NCBI GenBank assembly: GCA_000435535.1
Contig: FR884555.1
Location: forward strand, 1-9,743
Direction of reading: 5' to 3'
Source of the DNA: Clostridium sp. CAG:575
Lineage (GTDB): Bacteria; Bacillota; Clostridia; TANB77; CAG-508
Length of the DNA stretch: 9,743 bases
Shown here: positions 1 to 5,808 of the stretch, one piece after another
Numbering within the stretch: the stretch's first letter is position 1
How the letters are laid out: every line of letters begins with the position of its first letter
Notes under the pieces: generated by a model
Told to the model about the DNA's origin: nothing
The model's input: only the letters and a program-made list of their open reading frames with translations
The model's database searches: none
Program-made: the position numbers and the translations under genes

Positions 1-116
1 GAAAGCTATTAAGAATGGATTATATAATTGATACAAGCCATGATTCTAAGATATATTGTGAAGATGGAGAAGAATTTATAAAGGCTATAGAAAAAATTAA
101 AAAATTTGTAAATTAA
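1..116 (+). CDS. 3' end of an unidentified gene (C-terminal 37 residues)
   Basis: An open frame enters from the left edge (first whole codon at base 3) and ends at TAA 114-116. The visible tail includes RMDYIIDTSHDSKIY, an acidic turn, then a Lys-rich helix ending KKFVN. No start, binding motif or membrane segment is visible. The alternation of a hydrophobic strand (YIID) with a final amphipathic helix would suit the C-terminus of a small soluble alpha/beta protein, but the family cannot be named. No clear terminator follows it: the next 80 bases are plain AT-rich sequence. Confidence 0.55.
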   Translation, partial: KLLRMDYIIDTSHDSKIYCEDGEEFIKAIEKIKKFVN

Positions 117-196
117 AAAAGAAATAGACAAATATGTAATATGAAAGTACGAAAATATATAGATTTAATATTATAAATAGTAGGCATACTGTTATG

Positions 197-223
197 TCTA
201 ACAACATCTAACTAAAATCTAAC
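197..223. repeat. three phased TCTAAC direct repeats
   Basis: TCTAAC occurs at 197-202, 207-212 and 218-223, with start-to-start spacing of 10 and 11 bases, so the copies fall on one face of the helix. The last two share the longer core ATCTAAC. Such phased repeats are typical of regulator, recombinase arm-type or replication-initiator binding sites, but in so AT-rich a region chance is possible. No gene for a binding protein is in the window. They lie just beyond the apparent 3' end of the minus-strand structured stretch. Confidence 0.3.
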
Positions 224-242
224 CAAAGTAAAGATAATTTAC

Positions 243-326
243 AAAAAAAGCCTTAAAATTTAAAACTATTGTTATTACTAAAATTTATCAGAAAAGTAGC
301 AAGATTTATTAGAATTTCAAGGCTTT
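243..326 (-). terminator. possible long-loop terminator of the minus-strand RNA
   Basis: Arms 247-260 and 313-326 pair over 14 positions with one exception (255/318), which is a G-U wobble in minus-strand RNA. The minus-strand 3' arm ends in GGC followed by seven T residues (249-243). The loop of about 52 nt is long for an intrinsic terminator, so termination is uncertain. Confidence 0.35.
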
Positions 327-433
327 AAAGTCACTCAACATATTCTAAACAAGCACAAAGAATTTTTTCATGAAAACATGTCGAGTGTGTAGCAGTACTA
401 CAACTAAAACAAGACATGTAATACTTGATTTTG

Positions 434-510
434 ATAGGACGAAAAAATAAAAAAATCGTCCTATGGAATGTTATATCACGAAAAAAATTAAAAATTCGTG
501 ATATAACATT
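434..510. repeat. twin hairpins with near-identical caps
   Basis: Two perfect inverted repeats lie two bases apart: 434-442 with 456-464 (9 bp) and 467-482 with 495-510 (16 bp). Their outer stems differ in sequence. The tops are alike: CG, an A-rich run broken by T, then CG (440-458 and 479-498). They therefore look like two versions of one hairpin design rather than a simple duplication. The homopolymer run is inside the loop and not after the stem, which argues against ordinary intrinsic terminators. Confidence 0.6.
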
Positions 511-524
511 TGAAAAGCAATTTT

Positions 525-600
525 AATCTCCAATAAAAATAATATCAAGAGTAAATAAACTCATTATTGTTCTCTCTTGACATTATTTCTATTGGAGATT
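525..600. repeat. 76-bp palindromic element with 27-bp arms
   Basis: Arms 525-551 and 574-600 are complementary at 25 of 27 positions around a 22-base loop. The outer ends begin AATCTCCAATA and end TATTGGAGATT. The loop side contains a small GAGT/ACTC hairpin (549-562). The size suits a tiny MITE or an RNA hairpin. No target-site duplication is apparent directly outside the arms. Both mismatches become G-U pairs in minus-strand RNA. Confidence 0.6.
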
Positions 601-657
601 TTGTGGTAATTAAGCAAATGGAAGGATAAATGTAATATTAAAATATTGGCGATTTCA

Positions 658-686
658 TTGTAAAAATAAGGAATTTATGATACATT
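658..686 (+). promoter_or_regulatory. weak candidate promoter for the NTF2-like pseudogene and kinase
   Basis: TTGTAA (658-663) stands 17 bases before TACATT (681-686), about 30 bases ahead of the ATG at 716. The -35 matches consensus at four of six positions, while the -10 is poor. It would drive both the broken gene and the adjoining kinase. Confidence 0.3.
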
Positions 687-715
687 ATATACAGTAAAGA
701 TTAGGAGAATAGAAT

Positions 716-1048
716 ATGAGAGATTATTATAAATAGTGTGCGGAATTACTAAATAATTGGAAACAGAAAAATGTAGAAAACATAGTTAACTTATTTGATG
801 AAAATGTAGAGTATTATGAAACGCCTACAGAGAAAATAAATACTATAAAAGAAATTAGAAAAATGTGGGAAGAGATAGAAGAACAAGATACTAGCGATAT
901 TGAGTTCAACATACTATGTGAAAATGATGAATGTTGTATTGTTAACTTTATTTTAAAAGATAAAATATCATATGACATGATATATCAAATAAAATTAAAT
1001 GAGAAAAACAAATGTATATTTTTAAAACAATGGTATATGGAGGAATAA
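716..1048 (+). pseudogene. NTF2/SnoaL-like protein, amber codon at position 7
   Basis: ATG 716 has an excellent AGGAGA site (703-708) seven bases upstream. Its frame is open to TAA 1046-1048 except for TAG at 734-736, codon 7. Read through, it gives a 110-residue protein with [20 protein letters not shown], the helix-helix-strand opening usual in NTF2-like/SnoaL-like cone-fold domains (tryptophan, then a short helix, then an F-D-x-x-V-x-Y type strand), and a C-terminal beta-rich half ending FLKQWYMEE. Members bind or turn over small molecules, or serve as simple scaffolds. The part from the internal ATG at 863 (61 residues) lacks the first helices and has no good ribosome site, so I call it a pseudogene. 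A single base change would repair it. It abuts the kinase gene, whose ribosome site lies in its last codons. Confidence 0.65.
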
Positions 1049-1054
1049 AAGTTA

Positions 1055-2047
1055 ATGGAACAAGAATTTAAAGATAGGATTAATTTAAACACCGACTTAA
1101 GCAGGATTTCAAGATTGATATGCAATGAGTATGAAGTGGGCGAATATATTTCTGATACAATAATTACTGTAGGTTATGAAGATTTTAATTATATATTAGA
1201 AACAACAACAGGAAAATATTGTGTGAAAATATTTCATAAAGAAAGAACAGATAAAGATTGTAAAAATTATATTGACAGAATTGAATTAGCATTATCTACT
1301 GATATAAACACACCAAAGTTGTACAAAACAAATAATGGAAGTGAATGTATAATTGAAGTGGATGGTGTAAAATATAGATTATGTTTGTTTGACTATATAA
1401 ATGGTAGTAGTTTTTTTGATTTAGGAATTATTCCAAATGAAGATGAAATAAAAGAAATTATAAGGCAAATGGCAAATATACATAAACAGCAATTAAATTC
1501 AGCGTTTATATATGATAAATGGGCAATTGTAAATTTTATAGAAGAGTTTGAAGATAAAAAACAATATTTAAATGAAAGAGGTTATAAAAAATTAAGTGAA
1601 TTATTAATTCGTTTTAAAGATATTGATATGAAAAAATTACCATATGCTTTTACACATGGAGATATAATAAGCACTAACATTATGAAAGATAATAACGGGA
1701 AATTATGGATAATAGATTTCGCAGTATCTAATTACTTGCCTAGAATTGTAGATTTGGCAGTGAGTTCTTGCAATTTATGTTTAAATCCAGAGAGTATTAA
1801 AGAAACAAGAAGTAAAACAAAGATGATTTTGAAAGAATATGAAAAATATAATAAATTGACTGATTATGAAAAAGAAGTATTTCCAATATTTTTTGATATT
1901 GCTAACGCAATGGGGATTTTGCAAATAAGTTATTTAATTAGTCAAGGAGAAACATCTGAAGAAGATAAATTTTGGTATAATGAGAGTGAAAAAGGACTAG
2001 AATTTAGCGATAATAATTTCTGGAATGGAATATTTGAAGAAGATTAA
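1055..2047 (+). CDS. APH-family phosphotransferase (small-molecule kinase)
   Basis: This 330-residue protein has the layout of the aminoglycoside phosphotransferase/choline kinase/homoserine kinase II superfamily. The N-lobe carries VKIF with Lys58, the expected ATP-contacting lysine. The catalytic loop is THGDIISTN, with His201, catalytic Asp203 and metal-binding Asn208. IIDFAVSN, with Asp221, is the DFG equivalent, followed by a helical C-lobe. It would transfer phosphate from ATP to a hydroxyl of a small molecule in the cytoplasm. The substrate cannot be told: a sugar, amino acid, choline-like compound or aminoglycoside are all possible, and resistance should not be assumed. ATG 1055 is six bases after the preceding stop, and GGAGGA (1039-1044) lies within the end of that gene, so the two were cotranscribed and translationally close. 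No catalytic residue is lost, so it appears intact although both neighbours are broken. Confidence 0.8.
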   Translation: MEQEFKDRINLNTDLSRISRLICNEYEVGEYISDTIITVGYEDFNYILETTTGKYCVKIFHKERTDKDCKNYIDRIELALSTDINTPKLYKTNNGSECIIEVDGVKYRLCLFDYINGSSFFDLGIIPNEDEIKEIIRQMANIHKQQLNSAFIYDKWAIVNFIEEFEDKKQYLNERGYKKLSELLIRFKDIDMKKLPYAFTHGDIISTNIMKDNNGKLWIIDFAVSNYLPRIVDLAVSSCNLCLNPESIKETRSKTKMILKEYEKYNKLTDYEKEVFPIFFDIANAMGILQISYLISQGETSEEDKFWYNESEKGLEFSDNNFWNGIFEED

Positions 2048-2063
2048 ATAGAAAGATAAAAGT

Positions 2064-2093
2064 GATATTTTTGAATATAATAACAAAAATATC
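2064..2093. repeat. 10-bp perfect hairpin after the kinase gene
   Basis: GATATTTTTG (2064-2073) and CAAAAATATC (2084-2093) are exact inverted repeats around a ten-base AT loop. It lies 16 bases after the kinase stop. The stem is almost all A-T and is not followed by a T-run, so it would be a weak terminator at best. The truncated nuclease frame opens exactly at its right arm, so it could also mark the deletion junction. Confidence 0.45.
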
Positions 2094-2467
2094 TTATAGG
2101 GAATATTCATACTGATTACATTTCTACTGAGGGAAAAATAAAAGGTACAGTTAAATCATTAAATTATATGGATACAATAAATTGTGATTATAAATTTATT
2201 GTTGGAGATATGAACATGGTTTGTCATATGTCTGAGGTATATAATATTTTAAAACAAAACAATAATTACACAACACTTTCCAGAAGTCGAGAGTTTAATA
2301 TTTTAGATAACTCATGGCAAGGATATGGAACAAAAGAACAGGTTAATGTTGATTTTGCTTTTATAGAAAAGAGCAAAATGAATGATTATGAATATCAAAT
2401 TATAAAACAAACAGATATGAAAGACGAGGGGTCAGATCATAGACCAATTATTATTACAATAAAATGA
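2084..2467 (+). pseudogene. endonuclease/exonuclease/phosphatase family protein, 5'-truncated
   Basis: The frame opens after a TAA at 2081-2083 and runs to TGA 2465-2467. It encodes the C-terminal half of a DNase I-like EEP-fold enzyme, which cuts phosphodiesters or removes phosphates with a bound metal. Recognisable parts in order are IGNIHTDYIST (central strand with conserved His), FIVGDMN (the G-D-x-N catalytic loop), VNVDFAFIEKS (Asp-containing strand) and SDHRPIII (the terminal catalytic S-D-H). The first half, which should carry the N-terminal Asn and the metal-binding Glu, is absent: only 36 bases separate this frame from the kinase stop. An ATG exists at 2168, but starting there would also lose the IHTDY strand, and no good ribosome site precedes it. 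It is therefore a remnant and very unlikely to be an active nuclease. Confidence 0.72.
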
Positions 2468-2512
2468 TTTAATAACAACAATAAGATAAAAAGTCGAAAA
2501 TTTTTTAAACCA

Positions 2513-2541
2513 TTGACTTTAACACTAAAAGATAGTATATT
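2513..2541 (+). promoter_or_regulatory. sigma-A promoter of the membrane-protein gene
   Basis: TTGACT (2513-2518) and TATATT (2536-2541) are separated by exactly 17 bases. Each box is one base from consensus. Transcription should begin near 2548, leaving a leader of about 86 nt before ATG 2634. Confidence 0.75.
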
Positions 2542-2547
2542 GTTTAA

Positions 2548-2633
2548 GTGAAATTTTGTAATCCTGTTTTATAGGAGGGCATGTACACTTTAATTACAAA
2601 ATAATTATTTTAATTAAGGAAGGAGAATGCAAA
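2548..2633 (+). promoter_or_regulatory. structured leader with second ribosome site and mini-ORF
   Basis: Predicted mRNA leader. TTTTGTAAT (2554-2562) and ATTACAAAA (2593-2601) form a perfect 9-bp stem. Its 30-base loop shows AGGAGGG (2573-2579), followed by a seven-codon frame, ATG 2581 to TAA 2604, reading MYTLITK. The two-base spacing is too short for efficient initiation there, so a working leader peptide is doubtful. The true site, AGGAG at 2621-2625, is eight bases before ATG 2634. No known riboswitch was recognised. Confidence 0.35.
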
Positions 2634-3263
2634 ATGAAAAAACTTTGGAGAGGCTTGAAAAAACGGTACTTTGACGGAGTATTATGCATGAGGATTGGAG
2701 GAGGATTGCCAAGTATGATGTATTTGGCAGTATGTATCATAGAATTTTTTATTCTTTGTAAAGTAACTCCGGAAAATACTATGCAGTATGCAAAAATTTT
2801 TGGTGTGAATTTCGTTTGGATGTATCTTTATAGCAGCATTATAGTGAAAAGATTCATGTTAAAACGACTCAACCAAAATAGCACAGTAATGTGGTTGGAA
2901 CGTTTTGGTTTTGCTGCTATTGGACTGTTCATCGGACTTATAATAGCAAGAAGTTTGAAACCGTTACTTTTGCTTGTAGTATTTGCGATTCCAATTATTG
3001 TTGCAATAGGAATGATTTATGTTGAGGAAAACTGTGCTCTTTTTGAAGATTTTATTGAACTTAAAAAAATTGGCAACTTTGGAACAGTAGTACTCACCAC
3101 ATTAATTCCTGTAATAGCAATAATGATACCACTCATTTTTATGAGATTTAGTATTTGGTATATAATTGTAATTGTTCCAGGGTTTCTGCTGATTGCACCG
3201 TTAGTTTGCTGGGCAGAGCGTGAGGAATATGGAATTTTGGGAGCAATGAGAATTGAATGGTAA
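2634..3263 (+). CDS. integral membrane protein of unknown function
   Basis: A 209-residue protein with a basic N-terminus (MKKLWRGLKKRYF) and about six hydrophobic spans at roughly 26-43, 54-72, 89-106, 110-131, 149-170 and 172-193. The basic start suggests an inside N-terminus. I see no transporter signature, nucleotide site, metal cluster or peptidase motif, and I do not recognise the family. Its base composition is richer in G+C than its neighbours: two sample 60-base lines (2641-2700 and 3181-3240) hold 25 and 29 G+C, against 10 in 4381-4440 of the next gene. It has its own near-consensus promoter and its own terminator, so it is a single-gene unit. This suggests separate, possibly recent, acquisition. 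Start choice is supported by GGAAGGAG ending eight bases before ATG. Confidence 0.75.
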   Translation: MKKLWRGLKKRYFDGVLCMRIGGGLPSMMYLAVCIIEFFILCKVTPENTMQYAKIFGVNFVWMYLYSSIIVKRFMLKRLNQNSTVMWLERFGFAAIGLFIGLIIARSLKPLLLLVVFAIPIIVAIGMIYVEENCALFEDFIELKKIGNFGTVVLTTLIPVIAIMIPLIFMRFSIWYIIVIVPGFLLIAPLVCWAEREEYGILGAMRIEW

Positions 3264-3283
3264 TGGGTAACTTTCCAAAAAAT

Positions 3284-3312
3284 AAAAAAGGTCTACAATG
3301 TAGACCTTTTTT
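3284..3312 (+). terminator. strong intrinsic terminator
   Basis: GGTCTA (3290-3295) and TAGACC (3301-3306) pair around a five-base loop. Flanking runs of six A (3284-3289) and six T (3307-3312) extend the stem to 12 bp. It closes the membrane-protein unit 20 bases after its stop. The symmetrical A and T runs would let it work on the opposite strand too. Confidence 0.88.
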
Positions 3313-3387
3313 AAGTAAAATTTAATTTTAATAACCAATAAAATATTGAATTTTTTTAAAACATATAATAGTTTAATTTTTATATGC

Positions 3388-3416
3388 TTTATTTTTCTAA
3401 AAAATTATGCTAAAAT
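3388..3416 (+). promoter_or_regulatory. candidate extended -10 promoter of the nuclease-STAND gene
   Basis: TAAAAT (3411-3416) is preceded directly by TGC, giving an extended -10 (TGnTAAAAT). At 17 bases upstream stands only TTTATT (3388-3393), a poor -35. The ATG follows 37 bases after the -10. The extended -10 makes initiation plausible despite the weak -35. Confidence 0.4.
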
Positions 3417-3453
3417 GATGACAAATATGTAAAAACAATAAAAGGAAATAAAC

Positions 3454-5727
3454 ATGGAATATGATTTTAGTAAAATAAATGATGAAGAATATGAAGAACT
3501 TTTTAAAGATATATTAAAAAGTACAACAGGAGAAAATTTTAGAACATTTGCAAAAGGAAGAGATGGAGGCATAGATGTTATATCAACAAATGCAAAGAAT
3601 AAGATTATAGGGCAAGCAAAACACTATGTAAAAACACCGATGACCAAACTGTTAAAAGATTTAAAAAATAAAGAAAAACCAAAAGTAACAAGATTAAATC
3701 CAGATAGGTATATAGTAGCGTTTTCACAAGAAATTACATCTCAAGCATATGAAAAAATACTTGAAATTTTTTCGCCATTTTTAAAAGATGGAAATGATAT
3801 ATATGACCTAAAAAGAATGAAAGAAATATTGGACAATGATGAAAAATTAATTAATAAATGGTATAAATTATGGTTACCATCTAAAGAAATAATAGACAAA
3901 ATATTAAAAAATTCTGAAAACGCAATAACATCATTTTATAAAGAAAAAATAGATAAAGAAGTACAGCTTTTTATAGAAACAAAATATTATAAAGAAGCAA
4001 TAAAAACATTAGAAAAAGAAAATGTGATAATAATACATGGAAATCCAGGGACTGGTAAAACTACATTAGCCAACATTCTAGTTTATCAATTTTTAGCTAG
4101 AGATTACAAATTAAAGTATATAATGAATAGTGAACTATCTAATATAAATAATTTAATAAATATAGATGAAAAAGAAATTATATTGATAGATGATTTTTTA
4201 GGTAGTAATATATTGGAACTAGAAGCGGGAAAAGAAACTGCATTAGCAACTCTAATAAATTTGTGCCGATTTAAGAAAAATAAAAAATTAATATTAGTTA
4301 CTAGGACAGTTTTATATAATAGAGCTAAGAATACTTATGAAAAATTTAATGAAGTTGATAATAAAATTTGTAATCTTATGATAGATACTAGTAGAATAAA
4401 TATTTTAGAAAGAGCAAAAATTTTATATAATCATTTATCTTTTTATGGAATCAATTCAACTGAAAAATATGAAGCTTTTATAAAAAATAAATTATATTTA
4501 AAAATAATTAGAAGTCATAATTTTAATCCAAGAATAGTAGCAGAAATAGTTGAAAATGCGGCTTTACGATTAGATAATAATGATGAAATTGTACAGATGA
4601 TAGATGATTCTTTATCTAATCCTAATAGCATATGGGAATATTATTATAAAAATTTAAATGCTGAAGAAAAAATAATTTTAAAATTAATAGCTATATTTAA
4701 TAGAGAAATTAACATGGATATTTTAAAAGATGTCTTTGATGGTATATATCACAAAATTGCAAAAAAATATAATTTAAGCATAAAAGAAAATTGCTTTTTG
4801 GAATCAATAAGAACATTAAGTGGAAGCTTAGTTAGAATTGTAAATAGAGAAGATTCTAAAATGATTAATTTAGCTAATCCGTCTATACGAGACTATATAA
4901 TAGATATCTTTTCTAAAAATGAATATAATCTTATAACAGATTATATTGACACAAATTTATATATAGAACAATTATTATTTTTATATCAAATAACAAATCA
5001 AAAAGCCCAAAATGCTATAAAAGAGATTATATTGCAAAATTATTTTTGGCTTAATTGTATAGAAGATAAAGAAGAAAAAATATTTAATTTTCTTGTTAGT
5101 AATAAAATTAATAATAAATTAACAAAGAAAATTTTTAAAAAATTTTTTATAGATAGGCAATTACGTATTAGATATCAAACTATGCAAAATATTCTTTATT
5201 TAGTAAAAGAAGAGGAAGCATATTACAAAAGAGTATTTATTACGTACGAGTATAAAAAACAGATTAATAATATAATAGATAATATAAATTATAGAGATAA
5301 TTTGGAAGAATATTTAGATATTTCAGATAGTATATTCGAATTTAATTTTGAATATTATGTTGATATTATATTACCAAATATAGAATCCGCTATTAACAGA
5401 TGCTATGAAAATGAACTAAATGAAAATGCTGATATGATTCTTGATGAATTTGTGGGTGTCAATTTAAGAGATAAGAAAAAAATAGAAGAAAAGTTAAGTG
5501 ATATTTATTGGCAAAAAGCTGAAGATTTTTTTGATTATTTAGCATATGATGTATGTAAAAAAGTAAAAACTGAGTCAAAAATTCGAGAATTGCATGATAT
5601 GGGTGAAATAGACTATAATTCTGTGTATGAATATTGGCATGATATTATGGACGATATGGATGAAGAAGAAAGAGAAACTCATAAATCTAATGCAGAATTG
5701 ATAAGAGAAATATTTGAAAAAAATTAA
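3454..5727 (+). CDS. Mrr-like restriction nuclease fused to a STAND-type NTPase
   Basis: This 757-residue protein combines three parts. Residues 1-110 match the Mrr-type PD-(D/E)XK fold: an acidic helix EEYEELFKDIL (11-21), GRDGGIDVI with catalytic Asp41, and IIGQAKHY with Gln54-x-Lys56. Residues about 175-400 are a P-loop NTPase of the STAND type: Walker A GNPGTGKTT (196-204), Walker B IILIDDFLG (242-250), an LVTRT sensor (281-285), and ERAKILYNHL (319-328), a motif typical of the nSTAND3 group as I know it. From about 400 to the end it is long, helical and Asn/Lys/Glu-rich with no named motif, the usual place for the target sensor. Related nuclease-STAND fusions are anti-phage proteins in which ligand sensing drives NTP-dependent assembly and DNA cutting. 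That role here is inference. All catalytic residues are present and there is no frameshift. An AAAGGA site precedes ATG 3454. No methylase partner is seen, so a classical restriction-modification role is unlikely. Confidence 0.82.
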   Translation: MEYDFSKINDEEYEELFKDILKSTTGENFRTFAKGRDGGIDVISTNAKNKIIGQAKHYVKTPMTKLLKDLKNKEKPKVTRLNPDRYIVAFSQEITSQAYEKILEIFSPFLKDGNDIYDLKRMKEILDNDEKLINKWYKLWLPSKEIIDKILKNSENAITSFYKEKIDKEVQLFIETKYYKEAIKTLEKENVIIIHGNPGTGKTTLANILVYQFLARDYKLKYIMNSELSNINNLINIDEKEIILIDDFLGSNILELEAGKETALATLINLCRFKKNKKLILVTRTVLYNRAKNTYEKFNEVDNKICNLMIDTSRINILERAKILYNHLSFYGINSTEKYEAFIKNKLYLKIIRSHNFNPRIVAEIVENAALRLDNNDEIVQMIDDSLSNPNSIWEYYYKNLNAEEKIILKLIAIFNREINMDILKDVFDGIYHKIAKKYNLSIKENCFLESIRTLSGSLVRIVNREDSKMINLANPSIRDYIIDIFSKNEYNLITDYIDTNLYIEQLLFLYQITNQKAQNAIKEIILQNYFWLNCIEDKEEKIFNFLVSNKINNKLTKKIFKKFFIDRQLRIRYQTMQNILYLVKEEEAYYKRVFITYEYKKQINNIIDNINYRDNLEEYLDISDSIFEFNFEYYVDIILPNIESAINRCYENELNENADMILDEFVGVNLRDKKKIEEKLSDIYWQKAEDFFDYLAYDVCKKVKTESKIRELHDMGEIDYNSVYEYWHDIMDDMDEEERETHKSNAELIREIFEKN

Positions 5728-5808
5728 AATTGCAAACGATTTTATAAAAGTTTTAAAAAAATATATAAAATGAGAAATCATTATAAATAAAAGGAGGAAA
5801 GTATACTT

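Larger units (their letters stand above)
243..600 (-). ncRNA. candidate structured minus-strand RNA, five helices
   Basis: No convincing coding frame is seen here on either strand. In the minus direction five helices follow one another: 574-600 with 525-551; 495-510 with 467-482; 456-464 with 434-442; 373-387 with 332-346; and 313-326 with 247-260. The middle two are perfect. In the other three, six internal positions depart from Watson-Crick pairing (536/589, 544/581, 337/382, 342/377, 345/374, 255/318). All six are A opposite C on the plus strand, hence U-G wobbles on the minus strand. That bias is expected if selection keeps a minus-strand RNA folded. The last helix runs into a T-run at 249-243, like a terminator. 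A minus-strand TATAAT (684-689 in plus coordinates) could be a -10, but no good -35 accompanies it. The RNA family is not recognised. A stack of degenerate mobile-element palindromes is the main alternative. Confidence 0.4.

Noticed and set aside
331..433. Minus-strand Cys/His-containing translation that vaguely recalls a recombinase zinc ribbon
   Set aside because: The frame is short, interrupted by stops, and has no catalytic motif; RNA helices explain the stretch better.
863..1048. 61-residue gene starting at ATG 863
   Set aside because: No ribosome site precedes it and it is only the C-terminal part of the longer frame beginning at 716 with an excellent ribosome site.
1055..2047. Aminoglycoside resistance gene
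   Set aside because: Only the superfamily fold is supported; nothing shows an antibiotic substrate.
2168..2467. 99-residue intact gene starting at ATG 2168
   Set aside because: The EEP homology clearly begins upstream of this ATG (IGNIHTDYIST), so it is part of a truncated gene.
5575..5781. Minus-strand open frame opposite the end of the nuclease-STAND gene (and similar ones at 6494-6685, 7493-7717, 7963-8151, 8479-8688)
   Set aside because: They are Phe/Leu/Ile-rich mirror frames of A-rich coding genes, without ribosome sites or family motifs.
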